A stretch of 64,000 nucleotides of DNA from contig OU744721.1 of NCBI GenBank assembly GCA_916613615.1, positions 83,891,060 through 83,955,059 on the forward strand, in the 5' to 3' direction. Positions within the stretch are counted from its first letter, which is position 1; each line of letters starts with the position of its first letter. A model generated the notes under the pieces. The model did no database searches. It was given only the letters and a program-made list of their open reading frames with translations, and was not told the DNA's origin. The translations under genes were made by a program, and so were the position numbers. The DNA comes from Steromphala cineraria (lineage: Eukaryota; Mollusca; Gastropoda; Trochida; Trochidae). Positions 27,201 to 42,200 of this stretch are shown piece by piece.

Positions 27201-30200
27201 GAGCGAAACCCAAGCCTAAATGAACCTGCCGCAAACTTAGTTAAAAAGATGAAAAATAAAGAAATGTGGAAACACGTCTCACCTTAAAGCAAAGAATAAT
27301 CCATTTAAAAAACTTTGTGTAACTATTCCCATGCTAATGAAGAGCTGATTAGAATTGTACGACTGTCTGACATCCCGAATGGTGCTATGCAAACACTCAA
27401 ACATTTAAACTACACCTCACACAGACTAGCACCTGAGATACTTGTGTGCGCTCTGATTGGCTGGAACCTAACACTCGTTAACTCTACCTGTAGATTCTGC
27501 AGGTAAACTCCAGACTTGCCTCAGGTGTGCTCTCAAGCAGACTGATATTTGCCTACCTGCCCGGCCCTTATCCCCCTTTTATTACCTGTCGTTAATACGC
27601 TTTGATGTCATGATAGACCCTTTTGTCTCACCTCATTGGAAGATTACCGGGAGATTGTATATACATGTCTAACTTGCCATAAAGATTAGTTTCAGTAATT
27701 AGGCAATAAATGTTGTGTGTGCAGTTTGATCAACCCTGGTTAATACATCATTGAAGTTGATTAAGATATTATGCAATAATTATCACCTTTTTTAGTTTAG
27801 AATATGTCCATTTCCTGTATTGATCCAACCGTAATATTGTCAATTACAAAACATGCTTACAGTTTTCTTCCAAAATCATCATATATCATCTGCACTTTAA
27901 ATCTAAATGGTTATTACATTTATTTTAATTATTCACCTAATTTTCCTAATCAATTTTTTCAATGGACATTTTATACAACTCATCTTAAACTTGAACTAGC
28001 TTTGAACTTTTTCTCACAACTTACTAAAAAATAAATTATCCAGGATTTTGAATTTTATGTATTATCTCTTTATGATTCTAAGATTTAGTAAAAGTGAATA
28101 ATTGCATGTTTGATATATACAAATCTTACTTTTTCTTTCCAGTGTTTTATTGTCATATCAAATATAATTAATACATTTTGATTTAATTTGACATATTCTT
28201 TGCACACTTTTAATTGGAATTTTCTTAAATCTCAACATGAAGTAACTTACAAATATATTTTTAAGTCCAACAACAACTTAAATTCTATTTCCTAGAATAT
28301 CTCTGCTATGTTTTGTGTCTACCTGACAGGTAACAAAAAGCAATTAGCAGGTGGGTGTAAAGCACGGGCAGGTAGAGATACACACACAGGTTGGTGATCC
28401 CCCCAACAGACACCTGGATGAGGGGGATGTCACCGCCCGGAGCCGGGGAATTCGGACAGGTAATTAACTAGTCATCAAAGATTGCAATTAACGACACTCC
28501 TGTAACAAGACCCCCCATCATGATTCGGTAAGTCACAGACTGGCGACAATTCAAAGAGGAATTTAGGATGTTTAAAACCAGCAGAGAAAGAATGAGAGAG
28601 AAAAATAAACAAATATTGTTTTAACGAGTTGGTCTTAAATATCATTAACAATTGGCATTTACACTTACATGTGGTACTTTTTTTGTATAAAGTATCCGTT
28701 TCACAATATAAAAATAATTTTGTTACTAAGTTTTTACTTCTTTCACTAAAGGATGACATTGAGAAATCTTCCTCTAAATGTGTTATTCTTTTGATATTCA
28801 TCATCTATTGTTTTAATAGCTCACCAATAAACCAAAACTCCAAAACATGAAACAGGAAGTTTCACAAAAAACTTTACGATTAAAATGAAACATCTTACTT
28901 ATATCTTTGAAAATAGGGCACTCAAGAATATTGTTTGTAATGTCAATGTGACATTCTTATCATATTAATCATATATTGTCTTTCACACATGTTTTTTTTG
29001 CTCACATTGCTTATTTTATTTACATTTTTTAAAGCAAAACGAATATAAGACTGAGGACTACAATGTGACAGACCCAGGTGACAGTAGATTACAATTGGTG
29101 GATGAGACATTAGTCTCACAAAGCTTAACTCTAGGGTGTCGTGCCTTCAGGCAATTGATTTAGTAAATACAAATATTTTTGTTGAAGATTTAACAAAATA
29201 ACAATGATTGACCTCATCTTTGATTCTTTGAGTCAATATTTATCTTTGTATTATTTTGTAGTCAGTTGTTGGAAAAACAAGTTGACATCAAATTAATTCT
29301 TTAGATGATATTCATTTTATTTAATCATAATACATTCCACAAATTTCCACAAATGACATATTCCTGATGACTTGGATATCTTGAGAAAATATAAATTGTA
29401 GAATTTTGATGTTTTTTTTGTTTTTCTCATATTACTTTCAAATAAGTCAAATGTTAACCCTACATATCAGCAAGAGATTTTCACTAAATGACCAGCTGCA
29501 TAATTCTTAAATTGATATCCCAAATGTCATCCTTATAGTATGTTGATTTGATTATATCATTCTTGAAGAAAAAACATAAACTGTTTCAACACTAGAAAGA
29601 ACAAATTCAAAAACTGAAAATGGCCAACTATTTGAAGCAGCCATAAAAGGTACCAGTGTTTCTCAATGCTAACAAACGTGGCTATTCCTTTTGAAAGTTT
29701 GCTGCATTTTGGCTGAATCAGCACATTCACTGTTACAAGTACGACTACAAGGTCAAAACACCTGTCTCACAGTTACAAGAGGTTATTTAACACTTATATA
29801 TCTAGACAGTTCTAAATCTAGTTTCCTTGTCAATAATTGAGGAACCTTTGTTATTCCCACTTCCTCCACTTACAAACAGACTTTCAACATTAAACACTTT
29901 ATTTCATTTGAGTAAAAGCTCAAAATTGTATTTGAAATGCACTATTTCTCTAGTCTATATAATCAATAGTCTTTGAAACACAATGGAATTGTATGATTTT
30001 GTGGATAAAAATTCTTTTATGAAAACCATGACGTTTCTGAACAAGTCTTCTCTTCATCAAGTGGAATGTGGGAATTACAAACTACGATACATATAAAGCT
30101 ATGTAGAGTAGAATACAATGGATACCCCGGTACATTTTCCAGGTTAAAATGGTTGCTTCATATTTTAATTCCTGAAGAAATCTAGCTTGGCAAACAAGCA

Positions 30201-33200
30201 AATCTCTGCTTATATTAATGCCAGTGGATACATCAAACAAATAAATTCACAAAAACAGAACAGAACAAATGACCAACTAAGAGATAATCTAATTGCAGTC
30301 TAGGGGCATGCGTTCTTGTATACATATTCCATTTGCAGTTTTATTTCATTACACTTTTGATAACATTATCTTGATTTTCAAAGCGTTTTAAAAAATGACA
30401 AGTGAAATCAAAGTATCTATATACAGAGTTGATTTTAGGGTTATCTCCAGTCTGATTAAAATCGCCCGCGTTAAAAAAAAATGTATCAGGGCTTTCTTCT
30501 CCACAAAGGTCTGAAAGCATCCAAGCCAGGTGCTTGTTCAACACCAGTTTAGCGAAGACAAAATGTAGTCACAAGCGGACCAATCACATTGTCCCTTTTA
30601 ACAATAACATCACCGTAAAAGTATTAATGTGGACTAAAGGACTTTTGCTTGAGGTATTTAGTCACCTAGTTGAATATTGCTTTTGTCAAGGTTGAACCCA
30701 ATCCTTTTTAATCTTTCTCTTTATCAATTTATTAAGTGGATAGTTAGGTACTGGTTATCTCCCTTGAAGTACTCTCCACCCAGATCAAGCTCCTCCTAGT
30801 TACCTAGTAACAGAAGCAGTATGCCAACAGGCTATCAGCTGGTTGTCTGGCACTTCAGACATGAAATTGGTAGATCTATCCCCGTCTGCTGCAGCAATTA
30901 CAACCAATTAGCAGGACACAGACTCGTCAATTATCAGTCCTAGGACAATGCTAACTCATTAAGAGCAATAACCTTACAGGAGGACTCGGTGACATAACGC
31001 AAGGGCAAAATTTGTTTTCAGGCCCTGATTTTGCAAACCATATTTCATTTTTCAAATATCAATCAAAAAAGGTTAAGTCTCAATAATGTTTTAACATGGT
31101 AATAATGCAGAGGAATATATGGATGACAACTTCCTTGTTCATTGTAAGCTTGAGAATTACACAAAAATCTGTGTCGAAATGTCGCATACTATGAACAAGG
31201 AAGTTGTCATCCATATATTCCTCTGTATTAATTGTCATTCCAACTTCTAAAATGCCTCTCAAAGAAGCTATGTTTCAGATGGTACTTAAAGGAGTACCAT
31301 GGAGGAGCTAAGGAGTTTTGGTGTAGATATTAACATACATTATCAAGAAAATCTGGTTCCCGGACATGGTATTTGTGTATCTCTTCACTAAACATCTAAT
31401 GTTACCATCGGATAGAGGACACACTATACTATTTCATGGCTAATTAACTTAAAAAATCCTAATTATAATATAAAAGAGCTGACACGCAGATTTCATAAAT
31501 CAGCTTGCAATAAAAGTCATAAAAACAATTCCTTGAAAAAGAGTTAAATTTACAACTTCAAAATCTGAAAGAACACCTACCATGCATGTCAGTCAAATGA
31601 AATGAACAATGAAAATAAAACTTACCATAAATGTCGTAATAATTTCTTTTGTCACTTCTCCGGCGCTCGACCTTGGCAGGAGAGAGGCTCTCAAGGTCAC
31701 TACTTGAACCTTTCTTCCGTGGAGTGACTGAAAATAACATAAAACCGTCTGTCATGAATGGCTTAAAGACTGATATAACTGTTTCAATGACAAAAGTACA
31801 TGGTTTGTAACATAATGTACTTGAATGTCTGACTGTGGGATACCATTTGTCATTCTGATTAAAAAAGTGAAATGTACCTTTAAGCAGATACTATATTCTT
31901 TTTACTTTTGTCAGTTTTGATTTGTCATGATGTAATATTTTTTATATATTTGAGGAAATACAAATACAATGGATTTACAACTTCTTTATTGCAAAGAGCT
32001 GTGAATATGTTAAGAAGAAATTGCAAAATTAAGAAGTATAGAGGCCCTTACCTGAGAGAGAGCGCGGGTGTCGGAGGGAGTTGGGGCTGGGAGAGTTACC
32101 TCCCTTGCTGAGGAAGGCGGGGGCGCTAGGGGAGGCGGTGAGTGCTGGCATGTTGTCCATACCAGGGTCCTCCGCGGCCAGGATCTTTATCGTCCGACCA
32201 TCACCGCTGAAATGGAACAGACAGGGTTAATAATCATCTACAATGCTTTTAATACGTTTAAGACATTATCGTCATAATGATAGAATAAACTCCCATTTTG
32301 ACTTGTTGAATCGTTTTGATTCTTAGATTTTTTTGTGTGAAAAACAACATTAATCGTGAAAATGAGTCTTCACTGAGTGAAAGAAAATGCAATTCTAAGT
32401 AGCAACTTCGGTCACTATATAAATTGAATTTAAAACAATACTATATTAAATATATTAAATAGATATTATTCTATTAAAACATACTGAGGAATTATCTCTG
32501 AAAATGAAGTAGTCAGGGAGGATAGATAAAAGTAAAAAATAATACTTTGAATGCAACATATCACCACTGAGGTTGCATATTAGCACACCTTGGGAAATAT
32601 TTAGCCATTAGCAACATTTTCATGGAGAACACTGGTTTGCTGATAAGCAATCAAAGATGAAAATTATTGGTTAGGTCAAACAAACTGAAGACACAAATGA
32701 CCTAACGTATTTACAATTAGTAGACAGGTACATGGCAGTCAACATACATTTTCTGTTAGTGTCAGTAGTTCAAGATATGGGGACATGCTTATCTACCCAC
32801 TATTAGGCTTTTTCTTTTGTAGTCACTGATATATTGTGATGATATCCTCATTCTCAGAAGCATGCTTTTACAAGAAAAGTGCAATTATCTTCTGATGAAA
32901 TTTAACGGTTAAAACATACTAAAAAGATTTTTTAAAATTATGTATAGTATTTTTATTAGGATGGTCAAATATTTCCAAAACAAATTTTGAGGTTTAAAGC
33001 TAAGTAAATTCTATGTCTTTAAGAAATTAATATTTCATTTGATTATTATTTGTATAAAAGATTTATGACTATAGATTGAGAAATGTCATAATTAATATAC
33101 ATTTGAATTTGAATAATATAAACAGTAAACAAAAAAAGCAAAATAAAATGAGCTGACGGAACCCATAAAGAGTCAGAGATAATCAACACTTACAGATCTG

Positions 33201-36200
33201 AATAATCGTCAAATTCATCACTCTCCTCCTCACTATCATCGTTAATTTGACTCTCAGACAAACAAGGCAATAAGCGTCTAGGAGTTGAAATCTTTTTAGA
33301 CATTTCCACAGATTCAGAGTCTAAAGACACATTTTTGGTACCATCCTTGTGTCGTTGGTAAGAAACATTGTCACCGAAGAATAAAATCTGCATTTGGCCT
33401 AGATGCATATTTCCCAGTTTGCGGTGTGTATTCCTTGTATAGATGTCATTATAGGTAAACACGTACCCCCTATATCACTGGGTATCGGGGCAATGAGTAA
33501 CCATACCCTTTTCAAGGGGATCACAGTTATAAATATCTTAAACTAAACCTATTGTCAAGCTTGAATACTTCATGAATGAACACATCATATACCATTACAT
33601 GTATCAATCGTCATTCAGGCAGCACTAAATATTTAATAGAGGAAAATGGATAAGCATAAAGGCTATAAGAGTATTAACGAGCTCATAGTTTGCCATAACT
33701 GCCATGTGATAGATTTTGATTGAGTTCAGCAATAAGAGGATTGGAGGTATGCAACAACCCTGTAGTACCCCTGCTTTGTAATGGAGATTACACCGCAAGG
33801 GTCATGGTTTCAAAGTGGCTGTGAAAATTTGTTAATTAAGCGTGAAATAACATACCAAGGATATCTGTAGAACAGGAGTAAATACAGATGACATAAGGTG
33901 GTACCAATATTTACTGTGTTACAGGCATGTGTTTGCTTAGGAATAGGTAACAGATGAACAAACAAAGGTCCTGGATTAGAATATGTCTTCTATATTAGGC
34001 TCATATCAGTGTTTTTAAAGCTTAATATTGAGAACATTCAACCAAAAATTCTTTATATTGATGTAAACACTGTATATTTTCTGACGAGGAACCAATTGGT
34101 TCAAGTCTAAAGTTCATGTTCTGTTCTGTTTTCATGCCAATTCCTTAAAATTGATAACCATGCTTAATAGTCTAATCTACCAGTTACAGTATATATTGTT
34201 ATAGTATAGGAGAAGAATCTCAAACAAACATTCAAGATAGAAGGAGAGACAAATCTGTTTGCATGCAGTAATGCTAAAAACCAAACTGCTAGAAAATTAA
34301 CCAATAGTCTGAAACCAAGAACAAACAGAAGAGATGAGAAACCAAGAACAAACAGAAGAGGCTACAGAGAAAACTAGATGCACCAAAGATTGAAAGTTTG
34401 ATTCAGGCAGGCAAATTCATCACTCAAGAGACATGCAAAAAACTGAAACATGCTTCAACGGATCAGAAGATTAAAAGATTAAATGAACCAATCAGGATGC
34501 ACAAAAACAGCATCAGCCAATAAAATCTCACCAGTCTAGGCTGACTGATCGCTGACGGGAATGAGACTCTGCGTCCTTCCGATCTTTCTGGCTCAGTCGC
34601 CGTGCTAATTTGTAAAAACTTCCTGAACTCTCCAATCTGTTGAATCAAAAAATACTTGGTAAAAAAGGGGAAAAACAATTTCCAAGATTGCTTCACTTGT
34701 TCAGCTGAAAGTCTTGGATTACCAGGACAAAAATGTGTTAACAGCTTTATCTTAATTGCTGAAAAGAAATATAGAGTTCATTAAAACAAAGACGTAAACA
34801 TGAGGGAAAAGAACCAACCTCTTGAGAAGTTCACAAACCATATCCAAGTTACTCTGGCCTGGCATTTCTAAAAGTCTCTTGATATACAATAGTCCCACAA
34901 GGAAACAAGTCCTATATCATAAAAGCCATCATATATAGGTATAGATGATGAGGACACAATCTTCACACAACAAACATCACTATCCTCAAATCACCATGAA
35001 AATGACATGAATCTGTCGAGACCAATGACGAGTTAGAACAGAAGTTTGTAATGGTGGACTGGAACCTGAACCAGACATTTATACAAGAACTTCACCAGAG
35101 ATGCCATAAAATGCTGTCGGCAGAAAATGGGAAAGGTTAGTGATACCATAGACAGACCCGAGACCGAGACCTGTTAGATAATCACGCCTTCAAGGATAAG
35201 ACTTAATTCCAGTCAATGCAACATTTGCCAAATCAATTTACGCAACGTGACAACAGCAGACATGTCAGTTCCGAGCACTTGAGTGTTTCTGCACCTGTAC
35301 AGGTGAGTGATAACGAAGACCTTGACACACTGTCCTACCTGGCGGAGGCGGTCGGTGGGCGATCGTGTTTGGTCAGTCGCCGTCATTTAAACACTCACTA
35401 AACATTCATAATGTCATAATACGAGTACTTCACCTATTTATTAATTAAACTGATGTAAATAGTTCCTCTGATGAGCTATAACCTTGAATTACTTCAATTG
35501 TGTCATATGCTTTGGTTCAAAAGATTCTGAGGAGTAAGTTGGTTAGTGTTTTTCTGGATGCTTAAAAGGTTTTGATGGACATTTTGTCATTCAACATCAT
35601 ATACCAAAGAGGTGCAGTTGAAGAAGATATTAACATCATGTTTATGGATGAATTATATGAGAGATTTCAAGTGGCGTAGTCATACCAGCCCAATTAAAAC
35701 TCTTAACCTAATGAGCTTAGCTAATTACTTATGACGTATTCATATACAAGTGATTTAGAGTATATTCACGTGAGCTCTTAGTAATATAAGATCATGGTGT
35801 TGAGTGTAATAGAAAATTTAGAATGCATAGTTTTGAAAAGTTCAGTTTTATCTGATTACTTAATTGTAGCTGATGCACATTATTAACATGAGACTAGATA
35901 TAATACATCTGTTAATTGAAAGTTAATTTCAATTGGCTTTCAAAACATATTGAACATAAACCTTGTAAGTATTTGATTTGTTAAGATATCAATTACAATT
36001 AAACTCATATTACTTGAAATCAGCAACACAAATGTTTGAAATTAATGGCATATTTTACCAACAGTTATTCATACAAAACCTCAACACCTGAACAAAGCAA
36101 TGCCAAGAGCTTAACTGTTTGACAAATTATCCTTCATTCTTTTATTCATAATCCTTGACCCTACAAACTATGAGATTGAGTTTTGCGAAGAAAGTACACA

Positions 36201-39200
36201 ATGGAGCCTGCAGCACACAATACAATCCAACTATACCTACTGCTGAGTCTAACACTACAGCTTCTAGACTGGTACTGCTGAGGAACTGAGATCTTCTGGC
36301 TGTTCAATAATAATTTAACTAACACTGTTTACCTGGCTGTTCAATAATAACTAACACTGTTTACCTGGCGGTTCAATAAGAACTTACCTAACAGTAATAT
36401 AAGGCTGTATATCAATTACTTACATGTCGTCTACATGTCACACTACATGTCTACTATCAATAAATCTTTTGATTTTATCAATTTTGAATTATTCTGTTTA
36501 ATTGAAAATTGTTTTTTACTTAATGATCATCAATAATATTGTCTGCTTATATTTGATTTCAGGTTGCATAACCTGTTTACATATTTACATGCCCATTTTT
36601 GAAGTCACAATAAAAACCATGATTTTGTTTTAACAATTCTGTGTAGTTGATATCTGTCATCTTTTTATTTTGAAGGGATTGCAATGACAATATATACAAG
36701 CAATAAATATTCATCTTGTTCCAAAGTTTGTCCACTATAGATGAATCCAATTACAATTTTTATTGTTTTATAATGAAACTTAAAATAGACATGTTTGCTT
36801 ATGACTAAGATTACTGATGTAATGGTAAGTTATGTTTACACCAGTTACAATTTGAACAATGGTTGTCAGTTGTATAAAGAAGCTTTAAATAGACCTGTTT
36901 GTGTGACAGCATATTGAAAGTAACAGTGGGGGCAGAGATACGACAACTATTACTGTCTCATATCTATGTATTAGCTCCCTGAATGGAGTTAGCTAGGAGA
37001 TATTGTGCCTCCACAAACCATGAGATATTGTCAATAGAATATTGGCGTCACAGTCTTGTAAATAGTATGTACCAACAATAGATAAATACTTTGGCATGAG
37101 TCTACAAACTAATAACTGTACAGAAATAATCTCTACCTAATGAAAAATATATACTAAAATAGCCTGTATGAAAGTAGAAGCTTTATGTTTGTTTTGTCAT
37201 GTACATTAGTAATGTGTATCAATATAAATAGATAATAAAAATGAAAAGTATTATTACAAGAGTCGGTGGACTACAATCTAAGATCCAGATTGACCAAAGA
37301 CTTTGTAAACAAATTTCAAGTCTCTAGAGCAATTGGTTTTGGAGAAGATAAAAATGATAAATTAACAGATTTCACAGATTTTACAATTTAATTCCTGAAA
37401 AACATTTAAAAACTTGCAATCAACTTTAAATATCAGGAGACAATCCTTAAAGTTTATCTTTAAATAACCTAAATAGAAAGATATATCTAAGTTGTAAAAT
37501 TTGAAAGTTTGTTTTCAAAAGTTAGAATTTAGTTTTAAGAGGCAGATAAACATAAGGGAGATTAGAGCACACACTAAGTAAGAGGTGATTAAGTACATCT
37601 TTCTCCCTCTCACCATCAACAAGTGCACGTAGTTCAGCATCGAGAAAACCTTTATCAAAATTAAACAATAACAAAAACACTGATCTATATTTGAACAAGA
37701 TTCTTAACCAGGTTTTGTGGAAGCAGTATCATGGATCTATTTATCAAACTCCAAAGATAAACAAGAAGGTTTATGATGATGTCTCACAAATGTTTGTAAA
37801 CTAAACACTGGAGGAAATGATCTTGAATCAAGTGAATTAGCAGGACCAGATGACGGATAGCTAATTAAGGCTTGTCTCAAGGATAGCCTGCTCCATGCCT
37901 AATTTGCACTGAACCTTTGAAAGTGTATTCAGTCACCCCGCAGGATCTTTTGAAGCTGAACAGAGCTAGAGGGACATCAAACATGGCGGGGTTAACAAGC
38001 TGGGGCGAAGATAGGGGCGGGGATCCACACCTTGAGAAGAGAGCGGCAGGTTCACACCAAGAGAATATACGTGTAGTCATACACTTTGATGCAGTAAAGC
38101 TTAGACCATGTTCAACAAACCAATCAGAAACTGACTGTCATTGGTTCGAACCATTCCGAGTCTATGATGATGTTATGAGCATCAAAAGTCCTCGTCTTTG
38201 ATGTGTTGCAACTGAGCCCAGTGTGCAATCTTGTAATGAAACAGTTATATCTTTGATCCACTGGCCCTCCCACCATCCTTATCAGACTAAAACAGTGCCA
38301 TGTCAATATGGATTTCAAGTCCTATGTATCATTTCTTGTAAATAATATCACTATCAGCAATAGTATCAAATGGAATCAAAATGATGTTATAGCATTAATG
38401 CACTTATAGATAAAGCACTTTTGATATCATCTCTAAACAGAATTCCTGTCCTGAGGGTTAACAAGAAGGTACTGAGGCAGAAGACCGACCAAGTCAGTCA
38501 CTGAGTACAGTCTCTGGTTCAGAGTCCATCTCTGGTTCTTAACGAGACATCGCTGCCTTTACCATGTAGAAGAGTGCCCTCTGGCTTTGATCTGAGAGAG
38601 TTGACTATCACCATCAGCGAGTCACCTTTGCCTCGAGGCATCAAACACTGATCCCGCTGGGTGAGGCAAAGAGATGCTTGTGCCTCATTAGTGTGTGGTC
38701 ATTATATATGGTCTCCTGCTGGGCTGGAGGGATCGAGGGGCTGACTCCTCATACTCCATTGCTGATACCTGGGTACTATTGATTGGTACTATATGTACTA
38801 TAAGATGCCTGTAAGAATTCTGATTGGTCGTTGTATGGTATTATAGGGAGGAACCGCTAGTACCCATCACTATGATGTGAACTGATTGATGCCCCTCCTC
38901 ACCCTGAGATGAAAACAATGTATCAATATAGTGTGGAGAGTCCTTCACTATAGATACACTTGATGTTGCCATGTATTGTTCTACTAGTCTTGCACTTTTG
39001 TCCATAACCCTACTGGTATCAAGAAATTATAAGTGCATTATTAAACAATTATGCAGAGGAACATATGGATGACAACTTCTTTGTTCATGGCATGCTTCTG
39101 CTTGAGACGTCGCATACAATGAACAGAGAAGTTGTCATCCATATTTTCCTCTGCACTATTGCCATTCCAACCTCTAAAATGCCTCTCAAAGAAGTCTTTA

Positions 39201-42200
39201 TGACACATCAAGTTTTTTAAAGTAGTTCTGAGAGACTGAAAGCTCAAATCATTTCTTTTCTAGATAAACTTTTGTTATCTAACTCTCTTAGTTGATTGAC
39301 TAAATTATAACTGCATTATGAAACACATTGACTGAGAGCTCAAAGAACTTCTGAGAGGCCAAAAGCTCAAGACAATACTGCTCTAGATGACAGTTCCTCG
39401 AACTGTGTACCTGAGACTTTGTCAACTGAGCTTGTATGGCTTGTGTGACTCTTTCTACTTCTTCATCTGCATGATGTCATGTCTGACTGAAGCAAGGTTA
39501 GTAGGTATTTACGGATCGGACTTCGTTCACATATAAACTAGGATATATGAAAATTGTGAAATATTAGGAATATAAAATATTTCTTTATTGACCACCTAAT
39601 GAAATATTAATCATAAAACTTCAATTATTCCAAACGTGTTTCGCCCAGTTTATATGATTATTTCATTTTGGAGATAAAATAGATTCAAAGTTTTAATGAA
39701 AGGTTTTTATTTGGAAATGTTTCAAGTTTCAAGTATAAGAGCATTGGAAAAAAACCACATTATTATATTTATATGTTTACATTCTATGCACTGATGTTAA
39801 GTTATTTGGCCTTGAAGCTGATAACAAAATCTGGAAACCTTGAAACTATTATGAAACCTTGGAAGAGAAATACGTTTCTTATAGATAAATCACATAATTG
39901 AATTATTACAAAGGAACATCATTGGCTGGTTCCAATTGGCACTAATCTCACTCGACAGCCAAGAAGAATATAATGTTTGTTTTGCGTAAGCTATTTCCAC
40001 TATTTACAACTTCAAACATCCCGTAACTCATGGGGAATTTTTTTTTTATTATTTTTTTATCACTTTATTTCTTTTTCTTAGGTACATACATAGTTTTACA
40101 GAGTAAATGATCACATATCCGGTGTATACATCTCGAAATAGTTGACATGTAAAGAATGAAAAACGTTAAATTTATCTATGTGAAGAGGTTGTGGCAGGAT
40201 GACCAAAAGGTGAAAAATTTATTGTAATTGCAGTTTGAAAAAGCAGTAAATTTGTCAGTATCATATAAGGAATGTAAGTATTTCTTCAATCCAGTGAAGT
40301 CTGGACGGATGTTTATGCATCTTTTACAATATATGTAGTTTTTTGTTGCGATTAATATTAAATTTAGAACATCATTTCTTCTTTCTTTATATCCGAAACA
40401 CTTGTGTTTCTTATCAAGATTTAGTTTAGTACCTGTATTGTATTCAATCCAGTCTTCTAACTTCTGCCACAACGTTTTCACATGTACACATTCAAAGAAT
40501 AAATGAGCAACAGACTCGGTTTCAACATTACAAAATGTGCAAAGATCAGATTTTAACAAATTGTAATTGTACAGGTCTTTGTTTGTTGTGATACATCTGT
40601 GTATTATTTTATATTGTAGCCATCTGAGATGTGTATTTACTGTTGTTCTGAAGGGTACATAATTGTAAGTTTTCCAAAGTTCTTCTGAAATATCAACGTC
40701 TATATCCCTTTCCCATTTTAGTTGGCTATTGAGTTTTGTTTGTAAAGCATGTTTTCTTAGTAAGGTCGAGTAGAATATCTTGCACCCTTTAGCTTCTTTA
40801 TAAAGAATAAGTAGATTACTTGGCAAAAATGGTGTTTCTGCTTTATTGAGAGTAATATTCTTTGAGGCTAGGTATGCTTTGATGGAGTTAATGATACCTT
40901 GATATTCTAAAAAGTTTGTATTGATATTATAAATAGTAACAAAATCCTCATATTTGTAAAAGCTACCATCTGTTTGAAGTAGGTCGTTAATGAATTTAAC
41001 ATTTTGTTTCAAGTATTGTTTGTAGATAATAGGTCTATTTCCTACGACTATGTTGTCATTTGCCCATATGTATTGTTTTGGAGTTTCAGTTTGAAATTCA
41101 TTTATTTGCAAAGATTGTATGTTTGCCCATGATTCATAAACATCTTTCCAAAATAAATTCTTAATATATGGAATAATAAAACGTTTTAAATAGTTTGCTC
41201 CCATCTCTGTCGGGTGTAGGCCTTTTGTTGGGACAGCATAATGTTCAAGATTGGAAATATTGGAATGTTTGACAAAAGTTCTCCGCAACCATGAGAGTTT
41301 CTGAGCTTGTATTGTTTCTAGAATTAGAGGTACCTTTAATCCTCCATCCTTATAGGATTGAATTATCGTATTTCGTTTAATCTTATCAGGCTTTTCTTTC
41401 CATACAAACTTGAAACATTTTTTCTGCAAGTTTAAAATTATATCGTTATTTGGGTTAGGCAACATGGTAAACAAATGGTTTAGCGAAGGTAATATAAGAC
41501 TTTTAAGAACAGTTATTCTTCCAAAAGGAGTGAGATCTCTTCTTAACCACGTTGTCATTGTTTTATCAATTTGTTTTAGTTTATCTTTATAGTTTCGTTC
41601 AACCATTTCAGCCTGGTTGTGTTGGAATTGAATGCCAAGTAGGGTAAAGGGTTTTTGGGACCAGTCTAGTTTGAAGGTCTTACAATATTGTGAGTCAGAA
41701 AACATCATCGAACCAATCCATATAATTTTAGTCTTTTCTATGTTTATTTTTAGACCAGAAAATTCAGCATATTTCTTCAATGTTTCTAATGTTGCTTGAA
41801 AGCTTTTTTCCGTTCCATCAAGAATTATGGTTGTATCATCTGCGAACTGGGTTAACAAATATTCTACGTCAAGAAGTTTAATACCTTTTATCTTGTTATT
41901 TTCTCTTAACATATGTGCAAGGATTTCTGTACAGATTAGAAAAAGGTATGGCGAGAGTGGATCCCCTTGTCTACATCCTCGAGAAATGCTAAAAAAATCA
42001 CTGGAGAAACCATTTACAAGGACACTTGAACTAATATCATTATAAAAAGTTTTAATCCAACGTGTAACGGAGGGTCCAAAATTGAAAAAGTCTAGACATT
42101 TGTCAATAAATTTCCATTCAACAGAGTCAAAAGCCTTTTCAAAGTCGATCAATATTAGAAGCCCTGGAATATTCATTTGTTCGGTGTATTCCATTATATC

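Noticed and set aside
28306..28467. GC-rich island with a 54-codon minus-strand open frame and a donor-like site (CATCCAG|gtgtct)
   Set aside because: The flanking ankfn1 exons (31626 and 26550) already join in phase across this intron, no convincing acceptor precedes it, and the composition alone is not enough.
35216..35401. 61-codon plus-strand ORF with an internal donor-like acag|gtgagt
   Set aside because: Single weak splice-like site, no domain, and antisense to the ankfn1 intron.
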